Source: Flavobacterium sp. ACAM 123
GTDB lineage: Bacteria > Bacteroidota > Bacteroidia > Flavobacteriales > Flavobacteriaceae
Assembly: GCF_000264055.1 (NCBI RefSeq)
Contig: NZ_AJXL01000038.1
Coordinates: 1 to 34,454, forward strand
Reading direction: 5' to 3'
DNA: 34,454 nucleotides
Part shown: positions 8,463 to 16,111 of the stretch, piece by piece
Layout of the letters: every line of letters starts with the position of its first letter
Numbering within the stretch: the first letter of the stretch is position 1
Translations under genes and position numbers: made by a program
Notes under the pieces: model-generated
What the model was told of the DNA's origin: nothing
Seen by the model: only the letters and a program-made list of their open reading frames with translations
Databases searched by the model: none

Positions 8463-11400
8463 TTGGAACATAAAGTAAATCCAGTTTCGACTCCGTCTCC
8501 TTCGGGAGGGGTGGGCAGGCCGTCTTTCGCCATATACGATGCATCCGCGGGTTCCGGTAAAACTTATGCGCTTGTAAAAGAATATCTAAAGATCATTTTA
8601 GTAGCTCCTAAAAATGATGCATATCGAAATATTCTCGCCATTACGTTTACCAATAAAGCGGTACACGAAATGAAAAGTCGTATCGTGGGAAGTTTATCGG
8701 AATTTGCTAGAGACGAACCTTCGCAAAAAGCACAGGACCTTATGCAGGATTTGGCAAAAGATACAGCGTTATCGATTATTCAAATTAAAACCAAATCGCA
8801 ACAAATCATCAAGCATATTATTCATAATTATGCTGCTTTTGATATTTCGACCATCGATAAATTTACACATAAAGTCATCCGTGCTTTTGCTCACGATCTA
8901 AAGTTGCCTATGACTTTTGAGGTAACTTTGGACACAGAGAATTTATTAATCGAGGCGGTTGATGCAATTATTGCTCAAGCCGGGGAAGACGAGACCCTGA
9001 CCAAATTACTCATTGATTTCACCATGGAGAAAACAGATGATGATAAGTCCTGGGATATTTCGCGTGAGATTCTGGACACTGGGCGTTTGGTTCTTAATGA
9101 AAATCATCGAAACGAAATCACTCATTTTCACGATAAAACCATTGCTGATTTTGTCGAAATCAAAAAGAAGTTGATTGAGTCTTGTAAAGTGATTGAAAAA
9201 GACAATGCTGAGTCTGCACAAGCAGCTTTAACATTAATTGCAAAGAACGGAATTGACTTAAAATCATTCTCTCGAGGAACCTTTCCAAATCACTTAATTA
9301 GCATTCGAGACGGAAAATACAATCCAAAAAATAAAACCTTTTACGAGTTTGATGATATTGCCATTAATAAAACGGCCAAAGACCGCGCTTTGATAGAAAA
9401 TATAATTCCGGAGCTCATTCAAATTCTGGGAACGATTTATAAAAATTTTGAAAAGCGAGATTTCTATAAAGCCTTTCTGAGAAACATAACACCGTTATCT
9501 TTACTTAATACCGTAAGTAATGAATTAGCCAAGATTCAGGAAGAGCAAAATGTGCTTTCGATTTCTGAATTTAATGCAATTATCCACCGGGAGATTCAAA
9601 ATCAGCCGGCACCTTTCATTTATGAACGATTAGGGGAGCGCTACCGTCACTTTTTTATTGATGAATTTCAGGACACCTCAGAGATGCAATGGCAAAATTT
9701 AATTCCGTTAATTGATAATGCGCTTGCCGGTCAGGATGATTACGGAGAGAAAGGAACTTTGATGATAGTAGGAGATCCTAAACAATCCATTTACCGCTGG
9801 CGTGGTGGAAAGGCGGAGCAGTTTATCGAACTAAGTAAAGACAACAACCCCTTCGCTAATCCAGATAAGAAGTTAGAACATCTCGATAAAAATTACCGTT
9901 CTTATTCTCAGGTAATTGAGTTTAATAATGAATTTTTCAAGTTAGTGTCATCAGAGTTTGAACAACCTGATTATAAAGATTTATATGAAAATCACAGCCA
10001 TCAGAAAACCAATGATAAAATAGGTGGCTACGTCAATATTTCCTTTATTCCAAAGGTGGAAACTGCAGACGAGGACGAAGAAGGTTTGGATAAAACAGAG
10101 TTATTTGTTTTAGCCACTTTGAATACGATTCAAAAAGTACTTCAAGAAGGATTTGAATACAAAGACATCGTGATTTTAACTCGTAAAAGAAGTCAGGGAA
10201 TTGCGATTGCAAATTATTTGACCGAACAGAATATTCCGCTATTGTCTTCAGAAACACTGATGATCCAGAATGCAACGGAGGTAAGACTGATTATTCACCT
10301 TTTAAAATACTTAAAAAATAATGCTGATTTAGAGGCGAAAGCCCATTTTCTGCACTATATCGCCGAAAACATTCAAGATCAGTTGCCAGTTCATGATTTC
10401 ATCGCAAAAGGAATGGAGCAAAAATTAGAAGTTGATTTTGAGAAATGGCTAATGGGTTATGATATTTCACTATCCTTTCAAAATATTCGAAAAAAGTCAT
10501 TGTATGAAGCGGTAGAAGTCGCAATTACGAAATTTTTGTCGCCAAATCTCGCCAAAGGCGGCGGAGCGTACGTTCAATATTTTCTTGATATTGTTCTTGA
10601 ACGCGATGTGCGCAATCAAGCAGGAATAGCAGACTTTCTTAATTTTTGGGACAAAAACGCAGAGAAATTCAGTATACCATCACCTGAAGGAAATAATGCG
10701 GTTCGTATTATGACGATACATAAATCCAAAGGATTGGAATTTCCTGTGGTAATCATGCCTTTTGCCGAAGAAGATTATAGTCGAAAGCCCAAAGATAAAT
10801 TATGGCTTGACGGTGAAGAAATGGATTTTGGTCTGCCAAAAGTGTTGGTAGATAATAGTAGCGCGGTAGAAGGCTTTGGTGTTGAAGCAAAAGCGGTCTA
10901 TGATCAAAAGAAGCAAGAAGAATTATTGGATAATGTCAATGTTTTATATGTGGCTTTAACTCGCGCGGAGGAGCAACTGTATGTTATTTCAAATATGAAT
11001 TTGTCTAGTAAAGGAGAAGTTCCTAAAAATAACATGTGTACTTTTTTTATTAATTACTTAATGAGCAAAGGAGTTTTTGACAAAAATAAACAGAAGTATG
11101 AATTTGGAAGTGCTGCAAAATTATCTAACAAGGCAAAGCACATTGATACTTCAAAAGCAATTCGTGTAGTTGCTGAAATATTAAATCCAAAAAACATTAA
11201 AATAGCGCAACGGGAGGCCTTGATGTGGGGAACTCATCAGCAGGAGTCAATTGAATATGGGAATGTGGTTCATGAAATTCTATCTTTTGTAAAAACTAGA
11301 AATGACGTTGATTTGGCGGTCACTAAATCCATTGAAAGCGGATTGATTACATTTGCTCAAAAGGAATTGGTATACAAGACAATTCAAGATATTGTAAATC

Positions 11401-11672
11401 ATGCAGCATTAGAAGCCTTTTTTTCTGAACAACATTTAGTGTTAAATGAGCAAGCCATTATTCAAAAAGAAGGGAAAACGATAAAGCCAGACCGAATGGT
11501 CGTGACTAAATACAAAGAAGTTTTTTTATTGGATTATAAAACGGGAGCTCATAATGAAAAATATCAAAAGCAATTAGAGAATTACCAATCGGCAATTGAA
11601 TTAATGGGATATAAAGTGGTAAAAAAAGCACTTATTTATATAGGAAAAGAAATCGATGTAGTAAATTTGTAG
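8463..11672 (+). CDS. addA: AddA/RecB-like UvrD-family helicase-nuclease
   Basis: The helicase-nuclease subunit of an AddAB-type double-strand-break end-processing enzyme. In the 1069 residues, Walker A ASAGSGKT is at 27-34, motif Ia AITFTNKAVHEMK follows, Walker B FFIDEFQDTS has Asp400/Glu401, GDPKQSIYRWRGG is at 437-449, RIMTIHKSKGLEF starts at 748 and VLYVALTRAEEQ at 827. The C-terminal PD-(D/E)XK nuclease shows GNVVHEI, a KPDRM strand and DYKTG (Asp1024, Lys1026). The frame opens with a TTG at 8463. A GTG at 8511, much nearer the conserved domain, is an alternative that would remove 16 residues encoded by a REP-like hairpin. Its presumed partner addB lies 4.4 kb downstream. No good -7 box was found. 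Confidence 0.93.
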   Translation: MEHKVNPVSTPSPSGGVGRPSFAIYDASAGSGKTYALVKEYLKIILVAPKNDAYRNILAITFTNKAVHEMKSRIVGSLSEFARDEPSQKAQDLMQDLAKDTALSIIQIKTKSQQIIKHIIHNYAAFDISTIDKFTHKVIRAFAHDLKLPMTFEVTLDTENLLIEAVDAIIAQAGEDETLTKLLIDFTMEKTDDDKSWDISREILDTGRLVLNENHRNEITHFHDKTIADFVEIKKKLIESCKVIEKDNAESAQAALTLIAKNGIDLKSFSRGTFPNHLISIRDGKYNPKNKTFYEFDDIAINKTAKDRALIENIIPELIQILGTIYKNFEKRDFYKAFLRNITPLSLLNTVSNELAKIQEEQNVLSISEFNAIIHREIQNQPAPFIYERLGERYRHFFIDEFQDTSEMQWQNLIPLIDNALAGQDDYGEKGTLMIVGDPKQSIYRWRGGKAEQFIELSKDNNPFANPDKKLEHLDKNYRSYSQVIEFNNEFFKLVSSEFEQPDYKDLYENHSHQKTNDKIGGYVNISFIPKVETADEDEEGLDKTELFVLATLNTIQKVLQEGFEYKDIVILTRKRSQGIAIANYLTEQNIPLLSSETLMIQNATEVRLIIHLLKYLKNNADLEAKAHFLHYIAENIQDQLPVHDFIAKGMEQKLEVDFEKWLMGYDISLSFQNIRKKSLYEAVEVAITKFLSPNLAKGGGAYVQYFLDIVLERDVRNQAGIADFLNFWDKNAEKFSIPSPEGNNAVRIMTIHKSKGLEFPVVIMPFAEEDYSRKPKDKLWLDGEEMDFGLPKVLVDNSSAVEGFGVEAKAVYDQKKQEELLDNVNVLYVALTRAEEQLYVISNMNLSSKGEVPKNNMCTFFINYLMSKGVFDKNKQKYEFGSAAKLSNKAKHIDTSKAIRVVAEILNPKNIKIAQREALMWGTHQQESIEYGNVVHEILSFVKTRNDVDLAVTKSIESGLITFAQKELVYKTIQDIVNHAALEAFFSEQHLVLNEQAIIQKEGKTIKPDRMVVTKYKEVFLLDYKTGAHNEKYQKQLENYQSAIELMGYKVVKKALIYIGKEIDVVNL
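8491..8518 (+). repeat. REP-like UUCG hairpin inside the addA start region
   Basis: TCTCC (8496-8500), loop TTCG, then GGAGG (8505-8509) forms a C(UUCG)G hairpin between the two candidate addA start codons, TTG 8463 and GTG 8511. The GC-rich composition differs sharply from the surrounding DNA and resembles the short GC-rich palindromes often seen between genes in Flavobacteriia. Confidence 0.45.
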
Positions 11673-11718
11673 ACTGATGCGATAACAAACTAATTATTAA
11701 AATATAAAATACATAAAG

Positions 11719-12912
11719 ATGTACGGAAAAATTAAAGAGCATTTGCAGAGCGAATTGCAAACCATAGAAGACAACGGAATTTTTAAAAAAGAAAGAATTA
11801 TTACTTCTCCTCAAGGTGCAGAGATTACGATTTCAACAGGAGAAACTGTTTTGAACTTTTGTTCTAATAATTATTTGGGGCTATCGTCGCACCCAGAGGT
11901 AGTTCAAGCGGCAAAAGATGCCTTAGACACCCATGGATTCGGCATGTCGTCTGTCCGTTTTATTTGCGGAACACAAGATATTCATAAGACTCTAGAGAAA
12001 AAGATTTCCGATTTTTATGGTACTGAAGACACGATTTTATACGCAGCAGCTTTTGATGCAAATGGAGGGTTTTTTGAGCCTGTATTTGGAGATGGAGATG
12101 CTATAATATCAGATAGTTTAAATCACGCTTCTATTATTGATGGGGTTCGTTTGTGTAAAGCGGCACGTTACCGTTATGCAAATTGCGACATGGAAGATTT
12201 AGAGCAACAATTGATAAAAGCAAATGAAGCAGGTAGTCGTTTTAAAATAATTGTTACCGACGGTGTTTTTTCTATGGATGGTGTGGTGGCGCCTTTAGAT
12301 AAAATTTGTGACTTGGCAGATAAATATGATGCTATGGTAATGATAGATGAATGTCATGCTACTGGTTTCATTGGAGCGACAGGAAAAGGTACCCTAGAGG
12401 CTAAAGGAGTAATGGGTAGAGTAGATATTATTACAGGGACTCTTGGGAAAGCTTTGGGTGGAGCAATGGGTGGATACACTACTGCTAAAAAAGAAGTTAT
12501 TGAATTGCTGCGCCAGCGTTCTAGACCGTATTTATTTTCTAATTCTTTAGCGCCCGCAATTGTTGGTGCATCTATTAAAGTTTTTGAACTATTAGAAAAG
12601 GATACTACGTTAAGAGATAAATTAGAATGGAATACTAATTATTTCAAAACAGGAATGAAAAAAGCTGGTTTTGATATCGTTGAAGGTGACTCTGCGATCG
12701 TACCAGTTATGCTATATGATGCTAAATTATCCCAAACTATGGCTGATGAATTGTTAAAGAAAGGGATTTATGTTATTGGATTCTTTTTCCCTGTGGTGCC
12801 TAAGGATAAAGCGAGGATTAGGGTTCAACTGTCTGCGGCACACACAAAAGAACATTTAGATACGGCAATAAAAGCATTCGTTGAGGTTGGAAAGGCTTTA
12901 AATGTTGTATAA
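11719..12912 (+). CDS. kbl: Glycine C-acetyltransferase (2-amino-3-ketobutyrate CoA ligase)
   Basis: A PLP-dependent alpha-oxoamine synthase that cleaves 2-amino-3-ketobutyrate with CoA to glycine and acetyl-CoA, the second step of threonine degradation. The 397 residues match Kbl length. Motifs: [66 protein letters not shown], and the PLP lysine Lys244 in [13 protein letters not shown]. The SSVRFICGT and GTQ pattern favours Kbl over KAS/BioF relatives. It lies 46 bases after addA in the same direction and may be co-transcribed, though a TAAATTTG at 11662-11669 inside the addA end could be its own -7 box. Threonine dehydrogenase is not in the window. Confidence 0.95.
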   Translation: MYGKIKEHLQSELQTIEDNGIFKKERIITSPQGAEITISTGETVLNFCSNNYLGLSSHPEVVQAAKDALDTHGFGMSSVRFICGTQDIHKTLEKKISDFYGTEDTILYAAAFDANGGFFEPVFGDGDAIISDSLNHASIIDGVRLCKAARYRYANCDMEDLEQQLIKANEAGSRFKIIVTDGVFSMDGVVAPLDKICDLADKYDAMVMIDECHATGFIGATGKGTLEAKGVMGRVDIITGTLGKALGGAMGGYTTAKKEVIELLRQRSRPYLFSNSLAPAIVGASIKVFELLEKDTTLRDKLEWNTNYFKTGMKKAGFDIVEGDSAIVPVMLYDAKLSQTMADELLKKGIYVIGFFFPVVPKDKARIRVQLSAAHTKEHLDTAIKAFVEVGKALNVV

Positions 12913-12936
12913 TTATAATCCAAAGTTATATAATTG

Positions 12937-12967
12937 CCATTTTTTCTCATTTTAATGGGTTTTTTTT
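12937..12967 (+). terminator. Rho-independent terminator after kbl
   Basis: CCATT (12937-12941) pairs with AATGG (12954-12958), followed by a run of eight T. Short stem but a strong T-tract, just before the ompA-1 promoter. Confidence 0.5.
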
Positions 12968-12977
12968 AACATTTCTT

Positions 12978-13008
12978 TTTGTAGTTTGAGATTTACTCGT
13001 TACTTTTG
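12978..13008 (+). promoter_or_regulatory. Promoter of the first OmpA/TSP3 gene
   Basis: TTTG (12978-12981), a 19-base spacer, then TACTTTTG (13001-13008): an exact match to the Bacteroidetes -33/-7 consensus at its best spacing. Predicted leader about 33 bases. Confidence 0.75.
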
Positions 13009-13045
13009 TTTGTAATTAACTAAATCGTAATTAAAAAATTTAAGT

Positions 13046-14479
13046 ATGAAACATCTTAGCAAAATTTTAGTTGCTGTAATGATGGTGATGGGTTTAAGCT
13101 CTCACGCACAAGACAGTAACAACCCATGGGCTATCTCTTTTGGAGTGAATGCCGTAGACACTAGAACTAGTGCAGGTGGTGGGAATGGTTGGTTAGACCA
13201 ACATTTTTCTCAACCATTTGCCGTAAAAGACAATTGGAATGTTCTACCATCGGTATCTTACATAAGCGTATCTAAGTACTTAGGGGATAATTTCTCTTTT
13301 GGAGTACAAGGTTCGTTAAACAAAATTGACAAGTATGTAAAATTTGATCCAACAGGAACAGGATTTGATTCAAGAGGAATGAAAGTTTCTAATCCTGGAG
13401 ATTTGATGTATTATGGTGTTGACGGTACCGTTAAATATAGTTTTATGAACCTAATTAACTCTAAAGTAATTGATCCGTCTCTCTCTGTTGGTGGAGGTTA
13501 TACTTTCTTTGGGGATAGTAGCTATGGTACATTAAATCCTGGTGCTGGTTTAACTTTTTGGTTTACTGAGCAAGTTGGTTTAGCTTTTACTACTGTTTAC
13601 AAAAAATCTTTTGGAGATAGAGAAGATGCAAATGGAACTCCTGATGCTCCATCTCATTTCCAACATACTGCAGGTCTTACTTTCAAATTTGGAGGAAAAG
13701 ATACTGACGGCGATGGAATATATGACAAAGATGATGCATGTCCAGAAGTTGCTGGATTAAAAGAATTCAACGGTTGTCCTGATACTGATGGAGACGGAAT
13801 TCAAGATAGTGCTGATGCTTGTCCAGACGTATTTGGTTTGGCTGCATTAAACGGTTGTCCTGATACTGACGGTGATGGTGTTGCTGATAAAGATGATGCT
13901 TGTCCAGATGTTTTTGGTTTAGCTGCATTGAAAGGTTGTCCAGATACTGATAAAGATGGAGTAGCTGATAAAGATGATAAATGTCCTACTGTTGCGGGAC
14001 CAAAAGAAAATGCTGGTTGTCCTTGGCCTGATACTGACGGAGACGGAGTTTTAGACAAAGATGACAAATGTCCAGAAGTAAAAGGTACTGTTGCTAACAA
14101 GGGTTGTCCTGAAGTATCAGAAGCTGTTATGATGAAATTGAATGAGTATAGTAGAACTATCTTGTTTGATTCTGGAAAAGCATCTTTCAAAAAAGAAACG
14201 TACCCAACTTTAGTGTCAATCACTGAAATCCTAAAAGAATACCCTTATTCAAGATTTTTAATTGAAGGTCATACTGATAGTGATGGAAGTAATGAGTTGA
14301 ATCAAACTTTATCGATGAATAGAGCGCATTCAGTTAAAAATTATTTGATTGAAAATGGTATTAATGCTGATAGATTACAGCATACTGGTTTTGGTGAAAC
14401 TAAACCAATGGATACTAACAAAACTGCTGCAGGAAAAGCACACAACAGAAGAGTTGAAATTTCTTTAATTAAAGAATAA
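13046..14479 (+). CDS. OmpA-family outer-membrane protein with thrombospondin type 3 repeats, copy 1
   Basis: An outer-membrane porin-like, peptidoglycan-anchored protein. A signal peptide ([20 protein letters not shown], cleaved near HAQ) is followed by a roughly 195-residue beta-barrel domain ending in aromatic strand [12 protein letters not shown]. Five acidic DTDGDG-type calcium-binding TSP3 repeats, each with a Cys pair (DACP...NGCP), span about residues 219-356. A C-terminal OmpA peptidoglycan-binding domain (about 370-470) carries [22 protein letters not shown] and NRRVEISL. Each gene of the pair has its own promoter and terminator. Copy 2 is 134 bases downstream and about the same throughout, so this is a tandem duplication. 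A structural role in envelope stability is inferred from the family. Confidence 0.93.
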   Translation: MKHLSKILVAVMMVMGLSSHAQDSNNPWAISFGVNAVDTRTSAGGGNGWLDQHFSQPFAVKDNWNVLPSVSYISVSKYLGDNFSFGVQGSLNKIDKYVKFDPTGTGFDSRGMKVSNPGDLMYYGVDGTVKYSFMNLINSKVIDPSLSVGGGYTFFGDSSYGTLNPGAGLTFWFTEQVGLAFTTVYKKSFGDREDANGTPDAPSHFQHTAGLTFKFGGKDTDGDGIYDKDDACPEVAGLKEFNGCPDTDGDGIQDSADACPDVFGLAALNGCPDTDGDGVADKDDACPDVFGLAALKGCPDTDKDGVADKDDKCPTVAGPKENAGCPWPDTDGDGVLDKDDKCPEVKGTVANKGCPEVSEAVMMKLNEYSRTILFDSGKASFKKETYPTLVSITEILKEYPYSRFLIEGHTDSDGSNELNQTLSMNRAHSVKNYLIENGINADRLQHTGFGETKPMDTNKTAAGKAHNRRVEISLIKE

Positions 14480-14500
14480 ATTTCCTAAAATATTTATTTA

Positions 14501-14532
14501 AAACGCCTCGATTTATCGGGGCGTTTTTTTTT
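14501..14532 (+). terminator. Rho-independent terminator of ompA copy 1
   Basis: An 11-pair stem with AAACGCCTCGA on the left and TCGGGGCGTTT on the right around a TTTA loop, followed by a T-run. The same element recurs after copy 2. Confidence 0.9.
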
Positions 14533-14546
14533 ATTTAACATTATTT

Positions 14547-14577
14547 TTTGTAGTTTAATATTTACGTGTTACTTTTG
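14547..14577 (+). promoter_or_regulatory. Promoter of the second OmpA/TSP3 gene
   Basis: TTTG (14547-14550), 19 bases, TACTTTTG (14570-14577), the same boxes and spacing as copy 1. The spacer has diverged while the boxes are unchanged, which supports function. Confidence 0.75.
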
Positions 14578-14613
14578 TATGCAATTAACTAAATTATTTT
14601 AAAAAAGATAAGT

Positions 14614-16047
14614 ATGAAACATCTTGACAAAATTTTAGTTACTGTAATGATGGTGATGGGTTTAAGCTCTCACGCACAAGACAGTAACAACCCATGGGCA
14701 GTCTCTTTTGGAGTAAATGCCGTAGATACTAGAACTAGCGCTGGTGGCGGAAATGGCTGGTTAGACCAACATTTTTCTCAACCTTTCGCTGTAAAAGACA
14801 ATTGGAATGTTCTTCCATCGGTATCTTACATCACTGTATCTAGATACTTAGGGGATAATTTCTCTTTTGGAATTCAAGGTTCATTAAACAAAATTGATAA
14901 GTATGTAAAATTTGATCCAACTGGAACAGGATATGATTCAAGAGGAATGAAAGTTTCTAATCCTGGAGATTTGATGTATTATGGTATTGACGGTAGCGTT
15001 AAATACAGCTTCATGAGTCTTATTAACTCTAAAGTGGTTGATCCTTCGTTACATGTTGGTGGAGGTTATACTTTCTTTGGAGACAGTAGTTTTGGTACTA
15101 TAAATCCAGGTGCTGGTTTGACTTTTTGGTTCACCGATAATTTAGGTTTATCTCTTGATACTTCTTACAAAAAATCTTTTGGAGATAGAGAAGATGCAAA
15201 TGGAACTCCTGATGCTCCATCTCATTTCCAACATACTGCCGGTCTTACTTTCAAATTTGGAGGAAAAGATACTGACGGTGATGGAATATACGATAAAGAT
15301 GACGCATGTCCAGAAGTTGCTGGATTAAAAGAATTCAACGGTTGTCCTGATACTGATGGAGACGGAATCCAAGATAGTGCTGATGCTTGTCCAGACGTAT
15401 TTGGTTTGGCTGCATTAAACGGTTGTCCTGATACTGACGGTGATGGTGTTGCTGATAAAGATGATGCTTGTCCAGATGTTTTTGGTTTAGCTGCATTGAA
15501 AGGTTGTCCAGATACTGATAAAGATGGAGTAGCTGATAAAGATGATAAATGTCCTACAGTTGCAGGACCTAAAGAAAATGCTGGTTGTCCTTGGCCTGAT
15601 ACTGACGGAGACGGAGTTTTAGACAAAGATGACAAATGTCCAGAAGTAAAAGGTACTGTAGCTAATAATGGTTGTCCTGATAATGCAGAAGCGGTTATGG
15701 TGAAACTGAATGAATATGGTAGAACTATCTTGTTTGATTCTGGAAAAGCATCTCTTAAAAAACAAACTTACCCAACTTTAGGATCAATCACTGAAGTCTT
15801 AAAAGAATATCCTTATTCAAGATTTGTAGTTGAAGGTCATACTGATAGCGATGGAAGTAACGAAATGAACCAAACTTTATCTGAAAACAGAGCTGCAGCC
15901 CTTAAAAATTATTTGATTGAAAACGGTATTAAAGCGGATAGATTACAATCTACTGGTTATGGTGAAACTAAGCCAATTGATACTAACAAAACTGCTGCAG
16001 GAAAAGCACATAACAGAAGAGCTGAAATTTCTTTAATCAAAGAATAA
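14614..16047 (+). CDS. OmpA-family outer-membrane protein with thrombospondin type 3 repeats, copy 2
   Basis: A paralogue of the preceding gene with the same 477-residue length and domain order: signal peptide, barrel, five TSP3 repeats, OmpA domain. Differences cluster in the barrel's last strands ([18 protein letters not shown] against [18 protein letters not shown] in copy 1) and in the OmpA domain ([20 protein letters not shown]). The TSP3-coding DNA is almost identical: between 13741 and 13989 of copy 1 and the matching part here I find one base difference. That contrast suggests gene conversion across the repeats. The duplicate could give dosage or surface variation; neither is shown by sequence. 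Confidence 0.93.
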   Translation: MKHLDKILVTVMMVMGLSSHAQDSNNPWAVSFGVNAVDTRTSAGGGNGWLDQHFSQPFAVKDNWNVLPSVSYITVSRYLGDNFSFGIQGSLNKIDKYVKFDPTGTGYDSRGMKVSNPGDLMYYGIDGSVKYSFMSLINSKVVDPSLHVGGGYTFFGDSSFGTINPGAGLTFWFTDNLGLSLDTSYKKSFGDREDANGTPDAPSHFQHTAGLTFKFGGKDTDGDGIYDKDDACPEVAGLKEFNGCPDTDGDGIQDSADACPDVFGLAALNGCPDTDGDGVADKDDACPDVFGLAALKGCPDTDKDGVADKDDKCPTVAGPKENAGCPWPDTDGDGVLDKDDKCPEVKGTVANNGCPDNAEAVMVKLNEYGRTILFDSGKASLKKQTYPTLGSITEVLKEYPYSRFVVEGHTDSDGSNEMNQTLSENRAAALKNYLIENGIKADRLQSTGYGETKPIDTNKTAAGKAHNRRAEISLIKE

Positions 16048-16069
16048 ATTTTTCTAAAATATTTATGGA

Positions 16070-16100
16070 AAACGCCTCGATTTATCGGGGCGTTTTTTTT
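16070..16100 (+). terminator. Rho-independent terminator of ompA copy 2
   Basis: The same AAACGCCTCGA/TCGGGGCGTTT hairpin as after copy 1, ending in eight T, only 11 bases before the addB ATG. Confidence 0.9.
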
Positions 16101-16111
16101 ATTTTTATGAA

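Noticed and set aside
13700..14110. Regularly spaced repeats that could suggest a CRISPR or satellite array
   Set aside because: They are in frame, encode five TSP3 calcium-binding repeats and vary at third codon positions, so they are protein repeats.
13801..14223. 140-codon minus-strand open frame opposite the first ompA gene (and a similar one at 15222-15635)
   Set aside because: It mirrors the TSP3 repeats; the low-complexity [10 protein letters not shown] pattern is the reverse reading of the DTDGDG/DACP codons and has no independent support.
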